In this document: piece by piece, positions 33,100 to 42,785 of the stretch
How the letters are laid out: each line of letters begins with the position of its first letter
Position numbering within the stretch: the first letter of the stretch is position 1
Notes under the pieces: generated by a model
What the model saw: the letters and a program-made list of their open reading frames with translations, nothing else
Told to the model about the DNA's origin: nothing
Databases searched by the model: none
Origin: Entophlyctis helioformis
Taxonomy: Eukaryota > Chytridiomycota > Chytridiomycetes > Chytridiales > Chytriomycetaceae
DNA: 64,000 nt
NCBI GenBank assembly: GCA_025526915.1
Contig: JAHLKH010000007.1
Coordinates: forward strand, 124,001-188,000
Direction: 5' to 3'
Position numbers and translations under genes: made by a program

Positions 33100-33611
33100 G
33101 GGAGCTTTGGGCCAGCGTATCGCACCATGGCCAAAGCGTCAGCAGGCTGCGTGAACGACGAGTGGACGACACACATCTGCGAGCATGCCACCAACCTTGA
33201 CTGTTGTGTGACCCGCTGGATGGAGGATGGATGGCGAGGTTCTCTTTTAATGATGTTGGACGTGGATGGATGGCATCTAGTCACGTGCCATATCACGTGA
33301 CCAGTTTTCCATCCGGCAACTTCCAACTTTTTTTTCGAATTGGAGATCCGATCAACGGCCAAGAATCGCATTCGTGTGGGTTGCATTGATCGCACATGTG
33401 CGTCGGCTGGCCGTCCGCGCAAGCGGCTGGCTCTTTGGGCCTGACATGGCATGGCATGGCACGCTGACTCTTCTGCCTTGGGCAGCACAGTATCGATGAG
33501 CTGCTCAAGGAGACTCGTTGCACAGCTGGCCCGCTCGCTTGGTGCATCGCCCGCACTGGCCGCACCAGCCATGCCTTGTGCGCACACCCCCATGTACACT
33601 CTGGCCGCATC
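33100..33611. other. Divergent intergenic region IFT52 / PPR gene
   Basis: About 510 bp between the two start codons. Contains CACGTG-like cores (CACGTGCCATATCACGTG at ~33282-33299), i.e. two E-box-like hexamers close together, and a T8 run near 33330. No gene seen; the start of the PPR gene may lie in this region if it has another upstream exon. Confidence 0.4.
33282..33299. promoter_or_regulatory. Paired TCACGTG-type motifs in divergent promoter
   Basis: Two CACGTG/TCACGTGA-like palindromic cores, about 12 bp apart centre to centre, between IFT52 and the PPR gene. CACGTG is a known binding core of bHLH factors in fungi (established knowledge); use here is inference. Confidence 0.3.
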
Positions 33612-36052
33612 ATGTCTGGCGCTGGCAGCATCACCATCCCGCCGCATCCAAGGCAGAAACTCCAGCTCGGCATCGCAGCCGGGCGATGGCGGCAACAGAA
33701 GCAAGCCGGCAGCCACCAAGACCGGCCGCTCCAGACGCAAGGTGATGCTGATGCTGCCGTTTGTCGCAAAGGGCCAAGACAGCAGCCAAGGCCTGCCTCG
33801 GACCATGCCGATTCCAACGACGACTCGAACGCTGGCCTCAACCAGTTCATCCGATCGCGCAGACAACGGCAAGACGACAGCCAGTACTCGGCACCCAAGC
33901 AGCGGTCGCTCGAAGTCCGAGAGCCCGACCTGGACGGCTTCTTTGCAGCGATCGAGTCCCAGGACCGAGTGCCTGCCTGGCTCAAGTTCCGCGACATCGC
34001 CTACGATGCCAACGCTCGCGCCAGCCTCACGACAACGCATCTCGTCGACCTGATGAAGCTGCTTGGCAAGCACAAGCCGCCGCTCTTCTCGTCGATGCGC
34101 GAGGTCATTGACACTGCGCAGCAGATGGGCATGCCCCGCACGCTGGACATGTACACCACGCTGATGCGTGCGCACGGCCGTATGGGCGATATGGATGGCG
34201 CGACCCGTGTGCTTGCCGATCTCAAGGCGGCGGGACTGCCTGTGACGATTGCCATCCACAACGAGTTTATTCGGATAGCTGCCAAGCAGGTCAACCTGGC
34301 GACTGCCGAGCGCATGGCCGAGGATGTGGTGGGGCAGGGGATCTCGCTGGACGCGGACACGTACACGACACTCGTGTCCGCGTGTGTGGATGCCGGGCTG
34401 TTTGACAAGGCGCAGATGTATCTGGATCGGTGCGCGAACGAGGGCGTGGCCTGGAGCTCAGATCTGCGGCGGCAGGTGCTGCGCATGAACTTCAAGCAAG
34501 GGAATCTGGAGGCTGCGCGGAAGGCATGGCTCGATATGCAGGATCTGCGAGCCGAGCCGGATCGTGCGCTTTGCTCGGTGTTTATTGACGGGTTCTCGAG
34601 CACGGGCGATGTCGCAACGGCTCAGCAGGTTGTGCAGTGGATGACGGCAAACGGCGTGGTGCCAGAGCCTGGTGCTTTTTTGCCGCTTGTCAAGGCTCTG
34701 GCGACGACGGGTGATGTGCATGGCGCCATGAAGTTCATCTCGACCATGGAGACGCTCCAGGGCCGCTTGGACATGTCGCTCTACTACGGCATCATCAACG
34801 GCGCGTGCCAGGCGGGCCACATTGACGACGCACTGGACATTGTCGAAGGCCTCAAGTCGCGCAGTGTCCGGCCGCCACTCACCATGCTGCGCTCGATCTT
34901 CGCTGGTCTGGTCGAGGCTAAGCGTGCCAACGAGGCGTACGCACTCTTTGACGAGATCCAAGCCGATGGCTACGAGGTTTCGCTGGATGTCTACAACGTC
35001 ATGCTCAAGGCTGCCAGCCAGCTGCATGATCTGGACATGATCCGCAACATCTGGAAGCTCATGCGGATGAACGACAAGCGCATCACGCCCGACGCTGCGG
35101 CGTACATGACAACCTTCAAGGCGTATGTAGCCGCGCACGACGTCGAGGCAGCATTCAAGATGTGCGAGGAGATGATTGCCAGCAGTTTCGAGCCCGACGT
35201 CAACTCGCTGCTTCTGCTCATTCACGCATGTGTGCGTGCCCGCAAGTACGCAAGCGCCATCCAGGCGTTGTGTGGATGCGGCGGTCACATGCTGCTCGCG
35301 ATGCCGATCTGCGCGCGGTCATGGAACAGTATCGCAAAGAGTTTGAGGACCTCATCTTTGCGCTGGCCAAGGAGAGCCAGGCCGCGGCTGCAGCGGCTGC
35401 AGCAGAAGCACAGAGTAGCGAAACAGTCCAGCTGGATGGACGCGGAAGGGCTATCCTTGTGGCTGCACCGGCCGAGCAGAACCAGGCTATCGGCGATGCA
35501 GGCAAGCGCAACAGCCTGATCATCGACCTGTACAAGGAGCTTGTTAACGCCGGGATCACGCCCAGCGAGAAGGCGCTCCAGGAGGTCATGCGCGTGCACT
35601 GCCAGCTGCGCGATCTGGTTGGTGTCGTCAAGGTGTGGACCACGCTCCACAAGTCGTACCCACAGCCGTCGGCCGAGTCGGTCACTGTTCTGCTGAATGC
35701 GACGAGCGAGCTCGGCCTGCAGAAGACGGCACAGGCTGTCAAGACGATGGTCGAGAAGGAGTCGCTGCCGCTTAATGCAGACGGCCACGAGGCCCTGATT
35801 GTCATGTACGCGCGGTGTGGCATGTCTGAGCTCGTCATTCACGCCATGGTCGATATGGTCGAGGCTGGATTCCCGCTGACGACGGCGCTGTACCGCCGCG
35901 TCAAGCATGCTGTTGACCAGCAACGGCCACGCAAGCCGGCCGTCCGCAAGGCGATCCAGGATTTCGTCGAGGAGCAGTTCCCCGAGATTGTGACCGAAGA
36001 CGAGAGCATCGAGATGGCAGACCAGAAGTTCCGGCTGTCGCTCATCCCCTAA
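33612..36052 (+). CDS. Pentatricopeptide-repeat (PPR) protein, probably mitochondrial; one base missing
   Basis: Long helical-repeat RNA-binding protein. Reads from ATG 33612 (MSGAGSITIPPHPRQKLQLG, possible targeting region rich in Arg/Gln/Ser) through about 13 PPR-like ~35-residue units: TLDMYTTLMRAHGRMGDMDG, DADTYTTLVSACVDAGLFDK, MSLYYGIINGACQAGHIDDA, SLDVYNVMLKAASQLHDLDM and AAYMTTFKAYVAAHDVEAAF. Near 35270 the frame slips by one (ASAIQAL then WMRRSHAARDADLRAVMEQY) and continues to the stop at 36052, so one base is missing. The total is ~813 residues. Fungal PPR proteins act in mitochondrial RNA processing, stability or translation; which transcript is targeted cannot be told. The first ~60 residues overlap an alternative frame starting at 33593 that looks more like a presequence, so the true N-terminus is uncertain. 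Confidence 0.8.
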
Positions 36053-36160
36053 TCTGGTTTCCAGTGATGCGGCCTGTGGCTGAATGAATTGGAGAGAACG
36101 CTGCGCTATGTACAGGCTGACGGCTGTTCAATGGGAAGTGTTCAGGGATCTACGGCCGCA

Positions 36161-36869
36161 TCATGCCCACACGAGCTTTGTGGACTTTGCGGCAGCGTCG
36201 ATGGCGTTGGCCAGCTGGATGTCGCGCACTGAGAGACCGCCGCAGTCGTGCGTCGACAGCGTGATCTCGACGCGGTTGTAGACGTTGAACCACTGCCAGC
36301 CAGCCAGCGAGACAGTCAGCCCGTCAGAGCATCACAGCCACGGCATGATCGGTGTAGGCGTTAGTTCGTCCGTCCGTCCGTCCGTCTGTTCTCTGCCAGA
36401 CTGTTCAAGCATACCTCTGGGTGGTGGTTCATCTACCGTGCAGCGATCGTTCCAGACCAAAGCGAGAGTGAGCTTTGGATAAGATGGACAGGCAGGCAGA
36501 CAGACGGCTCTGCAGACGCACCTTCTCGGCAACGATGGCCACGTGAGACATGAAGCCAAAGGCGGCGGGAAAGTCCTGGAACTGGAACTGCTTGCAGATG
36601 GCGTCGCGGCCCTCGACAAGCTCCCAGTCGCCGCTGCCGTCCACGAGCGGCTTGAGCAGCGTCTCGCGCTGCTCGGGCGTCAGCGCCTTGGGTGTCTTGG
36701 ACGTCGTGTAGCTGCGGCTAGTGGCCGCTGCTGAGGTGCCGAGCACCGTTGCTGCCAGGGAAGTTGGCATGGTGGTGGCCGTGAGCAGCGGCATGCGAGG
36801 CAGCTGTGAACGCAGCTGCAGGCCGGCTCTTGCCGCACTTGCTCGCACCAACAGAGCAGACCGAAGCAT
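36161..36869 (-). CDS. Pterin-4a-carbinolamine dehydratase (PCD/DCoH), mitochondrial-targeted, with 18-nt microexon
   Basis: Dehydrates 4a-hydroxytetrahydrobiopterin and recycles pterin cofactor. Exons 36869-36522, 36432-36415 and 36292-36161 give 165 residues. An Arg/Ser/Ala-rich N-terminus ([20 protein letters not shown]) suggests mitochondrial import. The PCD domain reads [50 protein letters not shown], then MNHHPE from the 18-nt exon, and [20 protein letters not shown]. The catalytic His pair HHPEW is thus split over the microexon and exon 3. Without the microexon the enzyme would lose its active site. The frame is intact. The start lies ~160 bp from the right edge of the inverted duplication, which appears to have been inserted into this gene's upstream region. 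Confidence 0.88.
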
Positions 36870-37029
36870 TCTGGCCAGCACATCATGCCATGACCAACGA
36901 GTCAGCAGCCAGCCTGGACAGCCGGTGAACGACGCACATCAACGAGCTTGCAACCAAACAGACCCAGATTAGTTTGTGACTGGCAGGTCAATCTGATGTA
37001 CCAGATGGAGAACATAGCCAGGTGGCAGC

Positions 37030-37077
37030 CGTGTCCGAGGGCAACCTCACGGCTCTGCTGTTCAACAAGCGTCCGTG
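37030..37077 (-). pseudogene. Truncated 3' fragment of the patatin gene
   Basis: Reproduces only the last ~15 codons and stop of the patatin-like lipase at 15284-15332 (ending NLTALLFNKRP), on the minus strand. Upstream sequence is unrelated. It is a passenger of the duplication and cannot encode a lipase. Confidence 0.88.
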
Positions 37078-37255
37078 ATCTGCGGCTGCGTCTCACCAGA
37101 GCAGTTCCAGACCGGCATGCGCGACTATCCCTTTCATGTTTCCCGTTGTTGTTCTTTCTTGTGAATTGATATCATCTTCTTGTCTTCCTGCTGTTCAAGC
37201 TGTTCAAGGTGCTCTTGGTGCTGTCCACCTTGCCGTCGGCGATGCAATGGATGCG

Positions 37256-37261
37256 TTTATT
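37256..37261 (-). promoter_or_regulatory. Duplicated AATAAA polyadenylation signal
   Basis: Minus-strand AATAAA, the copy of 15071-15076 downstream of the Cys-rich gene. Confidence 0.45.
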
Positions 37262-37382
37262 GGGCAGTGTGGCAGACGCACTCGAGCGGAACAGAGAGTG
37301 GTCGCATGAGATAGAATACGGCGTGCGGGATGATGGCGGCCAAAGACTGCAGAGCAAAGAGAGTGCGTGCGAGTTGCATAAG

Positions 37383-38325
37383 TTAGTTGCCAGTCGACTG
37401 GCGGTTCTTGCTCAGACGGATGCGGCCGAGACGCTTGGCAGACATGTCTGGCACGGGAGCGTAGCAGGTGAACTGCGGGCACTGCAAGCGGTGTCACCCG
37501 AGTCAGCCAGGTGGTCATCAGAGTGTGCGACAGAGGGCCAGAGGTCTGGATGAGCGACAGGCAACATGCCAGCACCGACTTACAGGGCTCATGAAGCACG
37601 ATCGCTTCACGTCAAGGCAGATCTCGCCAGGAGCACACGGACCCTGTGCGCACGTGATGCCCTCGGACAGGTCCGTGTGCGTGCGGCCGTTGCCGTCGTT
37701 GACGTTGCGTGCAGGCAGGCAGGTCGAGCGGCACTGCTCGATGCTCTGTGCGGTGTGTGTTGGTGGTTGGTGGTTGGCATTGGTGCATGGACAGAGCGCC
37801 GCCGCGAGATGGATTGTGACGGAGGCGGTGCACCACAGATGTGTCACATGGCCCGAGTATCAATGGAAAATCATGCGAAGAGCCACACGGATTGATGCGA
37901 TGAAAGAAAATGTGTCAGCGTGTGCTCGTGTGTGTCATGAAGGCGCTGGCAGGAGATCGGAAGAGCGAGCACAGGCAGGCAGGCAGGCAGGCAGGCAGAT
38001 CGGCCCAGAAGGTGGGGCTGGCTGGCTGGCAGATACGCAGACACACCACACACCACCACACACACACACACCTCGAAGAAGGGCAGAGCGCCGCGGTACG
38101 ATTCGCAGCGAGCGTCCAGCGTCATCGGCTGCGCAGGCGCCACCAGGCGGCACATGGAGCGGATGGCATCGAACATGAACACCGGCTTGTCCGAGCAGAC
38201 GGGGGCCGCGGCGTCGACAAAGCACTCCTGCGGCACTTCGTTGACGACGTCGGGGACGAGCAGCTGGCGTGGGCACCCAGAGCAAGCGAGGCGGCGGCTG
38301 CGATGGCGGCGAGAGGTGCGAGCAT
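37383..38325 (-). pseudogene. Right-arm copy of the Cys-rich secreted gene, frameshifted in signal peptide
   Basis: Exons 38325-38072, 37745-37584 and 37481-37383 keep the splice sites and the exon 2 and 3 lengths of the left copy, and the protein text is nearly the same (MLAPLAAIAAAASLALGAHA, CRLVAPAQPMTLDARCESYR). Exon 1 is 254 nt instead of 255: one base is missing after GAHA, so the mature part is out of frame. The intron 1 microsatellite is shorter and interrupted. It may be a true pseudogene or an assembly indel; conserved exons 2 and 3 favour recent inactivation or error. Confidence 0.7.
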
Positions 38326-38434
38326 TGTGTGCGTGAGCGGCGGGCTGTGCGGTGGCGGGGTTTTGGAAGAGTGCGGGAAGTGGAAAATGGCTGGAAGACG
38401 CTGGAAGACGCTGCACGATGAGCACACAAACCGT

Positions 38435-39257
38435 TCATGGCGCTGGTGCTGTGCGGCTGGCTGCGATCGCAGACGGGCGAGGTGCCCATGGAGTTGCTGC
38501 GATGGAGCGGCGAGGGAGGCTGCGGCTGCGTCGCAGAGAGCGTCGATGGGCAGCGATGCGTCGACTGCAACCACATCTGCTTCTTCGTCGTTGCCGCTGG
38601 TGGCACGGCTGCTGCTGACTGGCAGATCTGCCGCTGTGCGTGCTGCTGTCGGTGTGCACTGCGACGGACAGACAGACGCAGGCACCTCGAGCGTCGCAAA
38701 CTGGCTGTGCACCAAGGCTGCCGGCATAAAGTGGCCCGCACGGCTGGTGACCCGCAGCAGAGCAACGTCGCGAGGGACGGCCAGGAAGACGAACCGCAGC
38801 ACGTCGCACGCGATCCCGCTGCGCAGCGTGTCGCGGTAGATCTTGCGCAGGCACGAGCAGGCGAGCACGACTGCATTGCTGTTGCTGGCGTCGTTGTCGT
38901 TCTTGTCGTTGTCGTTGCTGGTGGTGGCGTCCGCTGGCGGCTTGGGGGCCGTCAATGCGTCGTTGACAGCATCGCACAGCCGCTGCAGCCATGGCATGCG
39001 GTCGGCGTCGCTCAGCGGCTGCAACCGCAGCATGGACGGTCAGCCAGATGCACCAGCACAAGCACAGACGCTGCAGGCACACACCTGCCCGCCGCGCATC
39101 TTGGCAATGTTGGACGGCGGGTGGTGGTCGTCTGCATCGATGAACTGCGAGCCGCCGGCCATGCGGCGTGCCAGTCGCTGGCCAACGCTCGTCTTGCCGC
39201 AGCCGGCCACGCCCATCACCACAACCACGATCGTGGTGTCCTCTGATGCGCTTCCAT
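38435..39257 (-). pseudogene. Right-arm copy of gluconokinase, two frameshifts
   Basis: Exons 39257-39085 and 39018-38435 parallel the left copy. One base is lost just after the start (AGGACACCACG instead of AGGACACACACG). Translation could still begin at the internal ATG of VVVVMGVAGCGKTS, leaving the P-loop intact. A second one-base loss near 38505 replaces the C-terminus. The Thr/Ser insertion of the left copy has become Asn/Asp-rich (ATTSNDNDKNDNDASNSN). Kinase core residues (DADDHHPPSNIAKM, PLSDADRMPWL, SCLRKIYRDTLR) are kept. Classed as a probable pseudogene, with the caveat about single-base assembly errors. Confidence 0.65.
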
Positions 39258-39355
39258 GTGTGCCAACTGCTCGGCAACTGCGTAACTGTGTGCCAACTTC
39301 CACTCGGCTGCATCTCTGGCATGCAAGTGAACCAACAATAAGAGGGAAACATCGC

Positions 39356-39361
39356 TTTATT
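39356..39361 (-). promoter_or_regulatory. AATAAA overlapping the stop codon of orphan gene B'
   Basis: Minus-strand AATAAA that overlaps the TAA stop of copy B' (CGGCAATAAAGC). The left copy has TATTAAAGC here, so the signal is specific to the right arm. Confidence 0.4.
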
Positions 39362-41087
39362 GCCGACGGAAAGTCTTGTTGTAGATCGCATCCACCTCCC
39401 ATGGTGTGAGCCATGGACTCATGTGCTCGGTCAGCAACTTCTTGACCACTGCACGCGGGAAACTCTTCGGATCCACCTCATCCCGCCCACCCGTCACCCA
39501 CTCGACCACAAACACGTTCTTCTTCAGCTTGAGCTTCAGGATCTTGTGGACCTTGAGGTCGTCGCCTGACCTGCCCGGGAACCTCCGTGCCACTGCAATG
39601 GTGCAGCGAGGGGCTTTGACTCTTTGGGTGCGGTCCGCTCGAGGGCACCAGTCCTGATCTACGACACTCTTAGAGTGGGCGATCGAGGACCGTGCTCCAT
39701 GAGCAGACACGTCCAAAGAAGCGGCGCTGCCCTTGGGAGGAACCGGCGACTTGGCGACGTCCGAGGTGGCGAGTGGCGGTGGCGAGGTGGCGGCGGCTTC
39801 GATCGGCATCGACGCGACCACGTCGGTCCATACGTCTTCAACCAAGCCAACGACAGAGTCGACTTGGGCCCGAAGCTCCTTGAGTTCGTGTTCGAACTTG
39901 ACCTTGTCCTCGGACTGTCTGGCGATGGCCGACGCAAGCGACTCGCGGTCGAGCAGCTGGATCTTGAGCATCTTGGCGAGGATGCTGTCGGCTTCCTTGA
40001 GGTCGCGAAGGACCGCTGTCTTGTCGGCCAATGCCGCGTCGCGCAACGAATCGAACCCGGTCTCCTGGGCCTCGCGCAGGCTGACGATGCCGTCTGCCAC
40101 GACGCCGAGACCCTTGATGAGGACGTCCCGGTCGTTGGACCACTCCGTGCGGAGCTGGTTGAAGGCTTGCTTGAGGGAGAGGTGGCCTTTCGCGCACGAG
40201 TGGCGGGCGATGCCGAGCTCCTTCTCGTGTTCATGTTGGTTGTCGGCCCATGATGTTCGAAGGGCGGCGAGGTGTTCGGTGTGTTCGACTAGTTCGAGCT
40301 TGAGTAGGTCGACCTCGCGCTTGTGTTCAGCGGCGAGTTCTTCACGTTGTCGGACGAGCGACTGCTTGATCAGATTGATTTCGGCCTTGTGTTTGGCGGC
40401 GACGGCAGCGGCGGCGAGTCGGTCGGAGTTGGTCTGCATCGCCAGATAGCTGAAGCCGATGATCATGACCGCGATGATAATCAATGATTCGAAGTGTTCG
40501 ATCACAACGCGTTCGATGAGAAGGGCGGCGGCCGCGAGCGTGTCGATCCAATAATCCCACGCGTCCGTCGGTCCCCGCGCATGTGTCGACCCGCTTGTCC
40601 CGACAAAGATCTCGACGCCATCAACGGCAGGCAGAATGCATGGACGCACGATCATCGGATGCATCTGATGATGCTGCGTCAGAACAACAGACAGCAGCAG
40701 ACAGAGTGACGAGCGAAAGCCTAAGCACGAGGACCTACGTTGCGAGGGACAGGCTGTCGCTGAAGCCTTCCTGTTCATGGGAGGCGTGCGGGCCGACTGT
40801 TGGTCCGCGAGTGTTTGCAGAGCGGCGACCGCGTCGTCGTCGTTGTTGTCGTCGTTGTCGATGGTTTCAAGCGCACTGGGCGGAAAGACAGTCACGGCCG
40901 TGCTGCTGTCAGCATCGACGACGGTGTTGTTGCTAAAGTTGACGGCCGAAGTGCCAGGCGAGGGCTGCCACTCGCGGGAGACGACCGTGCCCGAGCTGAT
41001 GGACAGCGTGCGACGAGTTGGTGGTGGCTCCGTTGTTGGCACCCACGCCAGGAGCACGGCGGCGAGCAGGACGAGAAACGAGAGCAT
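39357..41087 (-). CDS. Orphan family member B' (right-arm copy): signal peptide, TM and long coiled coil
   Basis: From ATG 41087 the frame is open to the stop at 39357 (576 residues read straight through). It has signal peptide MLSFLVLLAAVLLAWVPTT, motif PPPTRRTLSISSGTVVSREW, an Asn/Asp-rich stretch, TM FESLIIIAVMIIGFSYLA, a ~200-residue coiled coil and a basic end. The last residues are IYNKTFRRQ instead of IYT in copy B. The ~65-nt intron inferred in B is here also open in frame, so retention or splicing both give a product, but the frame just before it (NRKASATACPSQRR) differs from that expected by comparison with gene A, so a one-base loss is likely. Exon 2 differs from B by about one base in 1.3 kb. 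Unknown function. Confidence 0.6.
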   Translation of the reverse strand: MLSFLVLLAAVLLAWVPTTEPPPTRRTLSISSGTVVSREWQPSPGTSAVNFSNNTVVDADSSTAVTVFPPSALETIDNDDNNDDDAVAALQTLADQQSARTPPMNRKASATACPSQRRSSCLGFRSSLCLLLSVVLTQHHQMHPMIVRPCILPAVDGVEIFVGTSGSTHARGPTDAWDYWIDTLAAAALLIERVVIEHFESLIIIAVMIIGFSYLAMQTNSDRLAAAAVAAKHKAEINLIKQSLVRQREELAAEHKREVDLLKLELVEHTEHLAALRTSWADNQHEHEKELGIARHSCAKGHLSLKQAFNQLRTEWSNDRDVLIKGLGVVADGIVSLREAQETGFDSLRDAALADKTAVLRDLKEADSILAKMLKIQLLDRESLASAIARQSEDKVKFEHELKELRAQVDSVVGLVEDVWTDVVASMPIEAAATSPPPLATSDVAKSPVPPKGSAASLDVSAHGARSSIAHSKSVVDQDWCPRADRTQRVKAPRCTIAVARRFPGRSGDDLKVHKILKLKLKKNVFVVEWVTGGRDEVDPKSFPRAVVKKLLTEHMSPWLTPWEVDAIYNKTFRRQ

Positions 41088-42280
41088 AGTAGTCGGTGTC
41101 GGTGCTGTTGCTCGTCTCGAAGATGGTGGGAAGCCCAGCCTGAATGCTCGAACGCCTTTTGCTGCAGTGCGAGTGCTGTGCCTGTTTGTTGTCTGTGAAC
41201 GGGTCTCGCCAGATGATCTGATCACGCTTTGATGATGCACAGTCGCGTTGCCTTTGATAGATGCCGACGCGTCTCGCAGATGAGAGAGTGCCGCCGATGT
41301 GTGGATGATCCCAGCCGCCGTGCATTGGCGCATCTGCGAGTGGCGGCATGCAGGCTGCTGCGATGCTTGGCTGATGCAAGCGCAGCAGTGGAGCAGCGCA
41401 TGGCATGCGGCATGGCTCATTGGTCGATGCTGAGTGCGGCTGGCTTTGTGGCTGGGCAGACACCGATGCGCATCAGCTGCGTCTCTGTCCACAGACGCTG
41501 CTGTCGCTCCATTCAACAGCGAGTGTCTCGTGAGCAGAGCCAGGTGGACAGAGTGCCGTTGGATGTCCGTCGTCACATTCTCATTCACATTGGCATCGAT
41601 GCAAACGCAAGCTGATGTGGCACGATCGCATTGAGACCCAGTGCAGCATCGTGCCGCTTGCCCGTCCTCTTACGCACTTTACATGCCAGGCGGCTTGGCA
41701 GAAGAGAGGAGCCCAGATGAGACGACCAAGTGGCCATCATCGCCAGTAAGCCGATCCATCTGGGGCGGTGCCTGCAAGCTGAGCTGGCAAGGCAGCCTGC
41801 ATCTGCTTCGCGGCATTGAGATGCGTGCAAGCAGCAGGCATGTGTTCCTGATCGTGCGTTTGCCTGTGCCAGATAACCATGCGCAATCGCTGGCTCAGTC
41901 TCGCCAGCCTGCTGCATCCCATCGCTGTTGGCTGGATTGCCATCTGCCATGCCCACTCGGCCCTTCTCGAGCAGCCCATCGCTCAATATGGCAGTGATCG
42001 CACACCATGCAGCAGGATGGACAATGTGCGAGTGACGGATCCGGCCGCTATCCGCAACCATCTCGATGCTCTGCAGATGCTGCGTGGTACTTGCAATGCA
42101 GCCAGCGTGAGCGGTGCTCCTCCATCTCAATCAAGCAAGCCATCGGCACTAGCCATGTCCACCTCGACGACCAGCTGCGAGCCTCTTGGCCAGATCTGGC
42201 GGGCCAGTTGCAATTTTCCCCAAAACCAACCTTCGGCACGCGCTCGGCGGTTCAACGACTCCCCAACCTCATTAGTACAT
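41088..42280. other. Upstream region of B' and junction with verprolin
   Basis: Diverged copy of 9951-11221 up to ~42205; beyond that ~75 bp of unique sequence precedes the verprolin start. A plus-strand frame opening at 41879 (MRNRWLSLASLLHPIAVGWI) runs in frame into the verprolin start at 42281 and could add 134 residues if transcribed. No other gene seen. Confidence 0.45.
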
Positions 42281-42749
42281 ATGGCTGGGCCTCCACCCCC
42301 GCCTCCTCCCGGCCCGCCGCCGCCGCCGCCGCCGCCCGCCTCCGGTGGTGGTGCTGGCGCGGTGACTCCGCCTGCCAACAACGCTCTGCTCAAGTCTATC
42401 CAGAAGGGCACCAAGCTCAAGAAAGCCACGACCAACGACCGAAGCACTCCTATTATCGATGGTATGCCAGCCAGCTTCCCAGCTTCCCAGCTTGCCAGCC
42501 TGCCTGTCTGTGACTGTGTGACTGTGTGACTGTGTGACTGTGTGACTGTGTGCCAGTGTGCCAGTGTGCCAGGCTGCTTGGCATAGAGCCGGCTGGCATC
42601 CACCAACTGCCACCCACGGCCGCCCACGGCCGCCCACCGACCTGTCCAGCTGGCATGGTGGCCCAGGTGCCCCTGTCCGCTGGCCACGTTTGCGGGCCAG
42701 ACCTTGCCACCACCAAGTGCTTTGCTGCGGTTTCGGTCGCCCCTTTCAG

Positions 42750-42785
<36 letters not shown>

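Larger units (their letters stand above)
37030..42205 (-). repeat. Right (derived) arm of 5.2-kb inverted segmental duplication
   Basis: Reverse-complement homologue of 10127-15332. It begins with the last ~48 nt of the patatin CDS without the rest of that gene, which marks it as the inserted copy. It carries orphan copy B' and degenerate copies of the Cys-rich and gluconokinase genes in the same relative order. No target-site duplication or terminal inverted repeat is visible at the edges, so a transposon is not indicated. Confidence 0.92.

Noticed and set aside
37030..42205. Inverted block as a transposon or Helitron
   Set aside because: No transposase, helicase, terminal inverted repeats or target-site duplication are visible, and the ends lie inside an ordinary gene and in plain intergenic DNA; a segmental duplication fits better.
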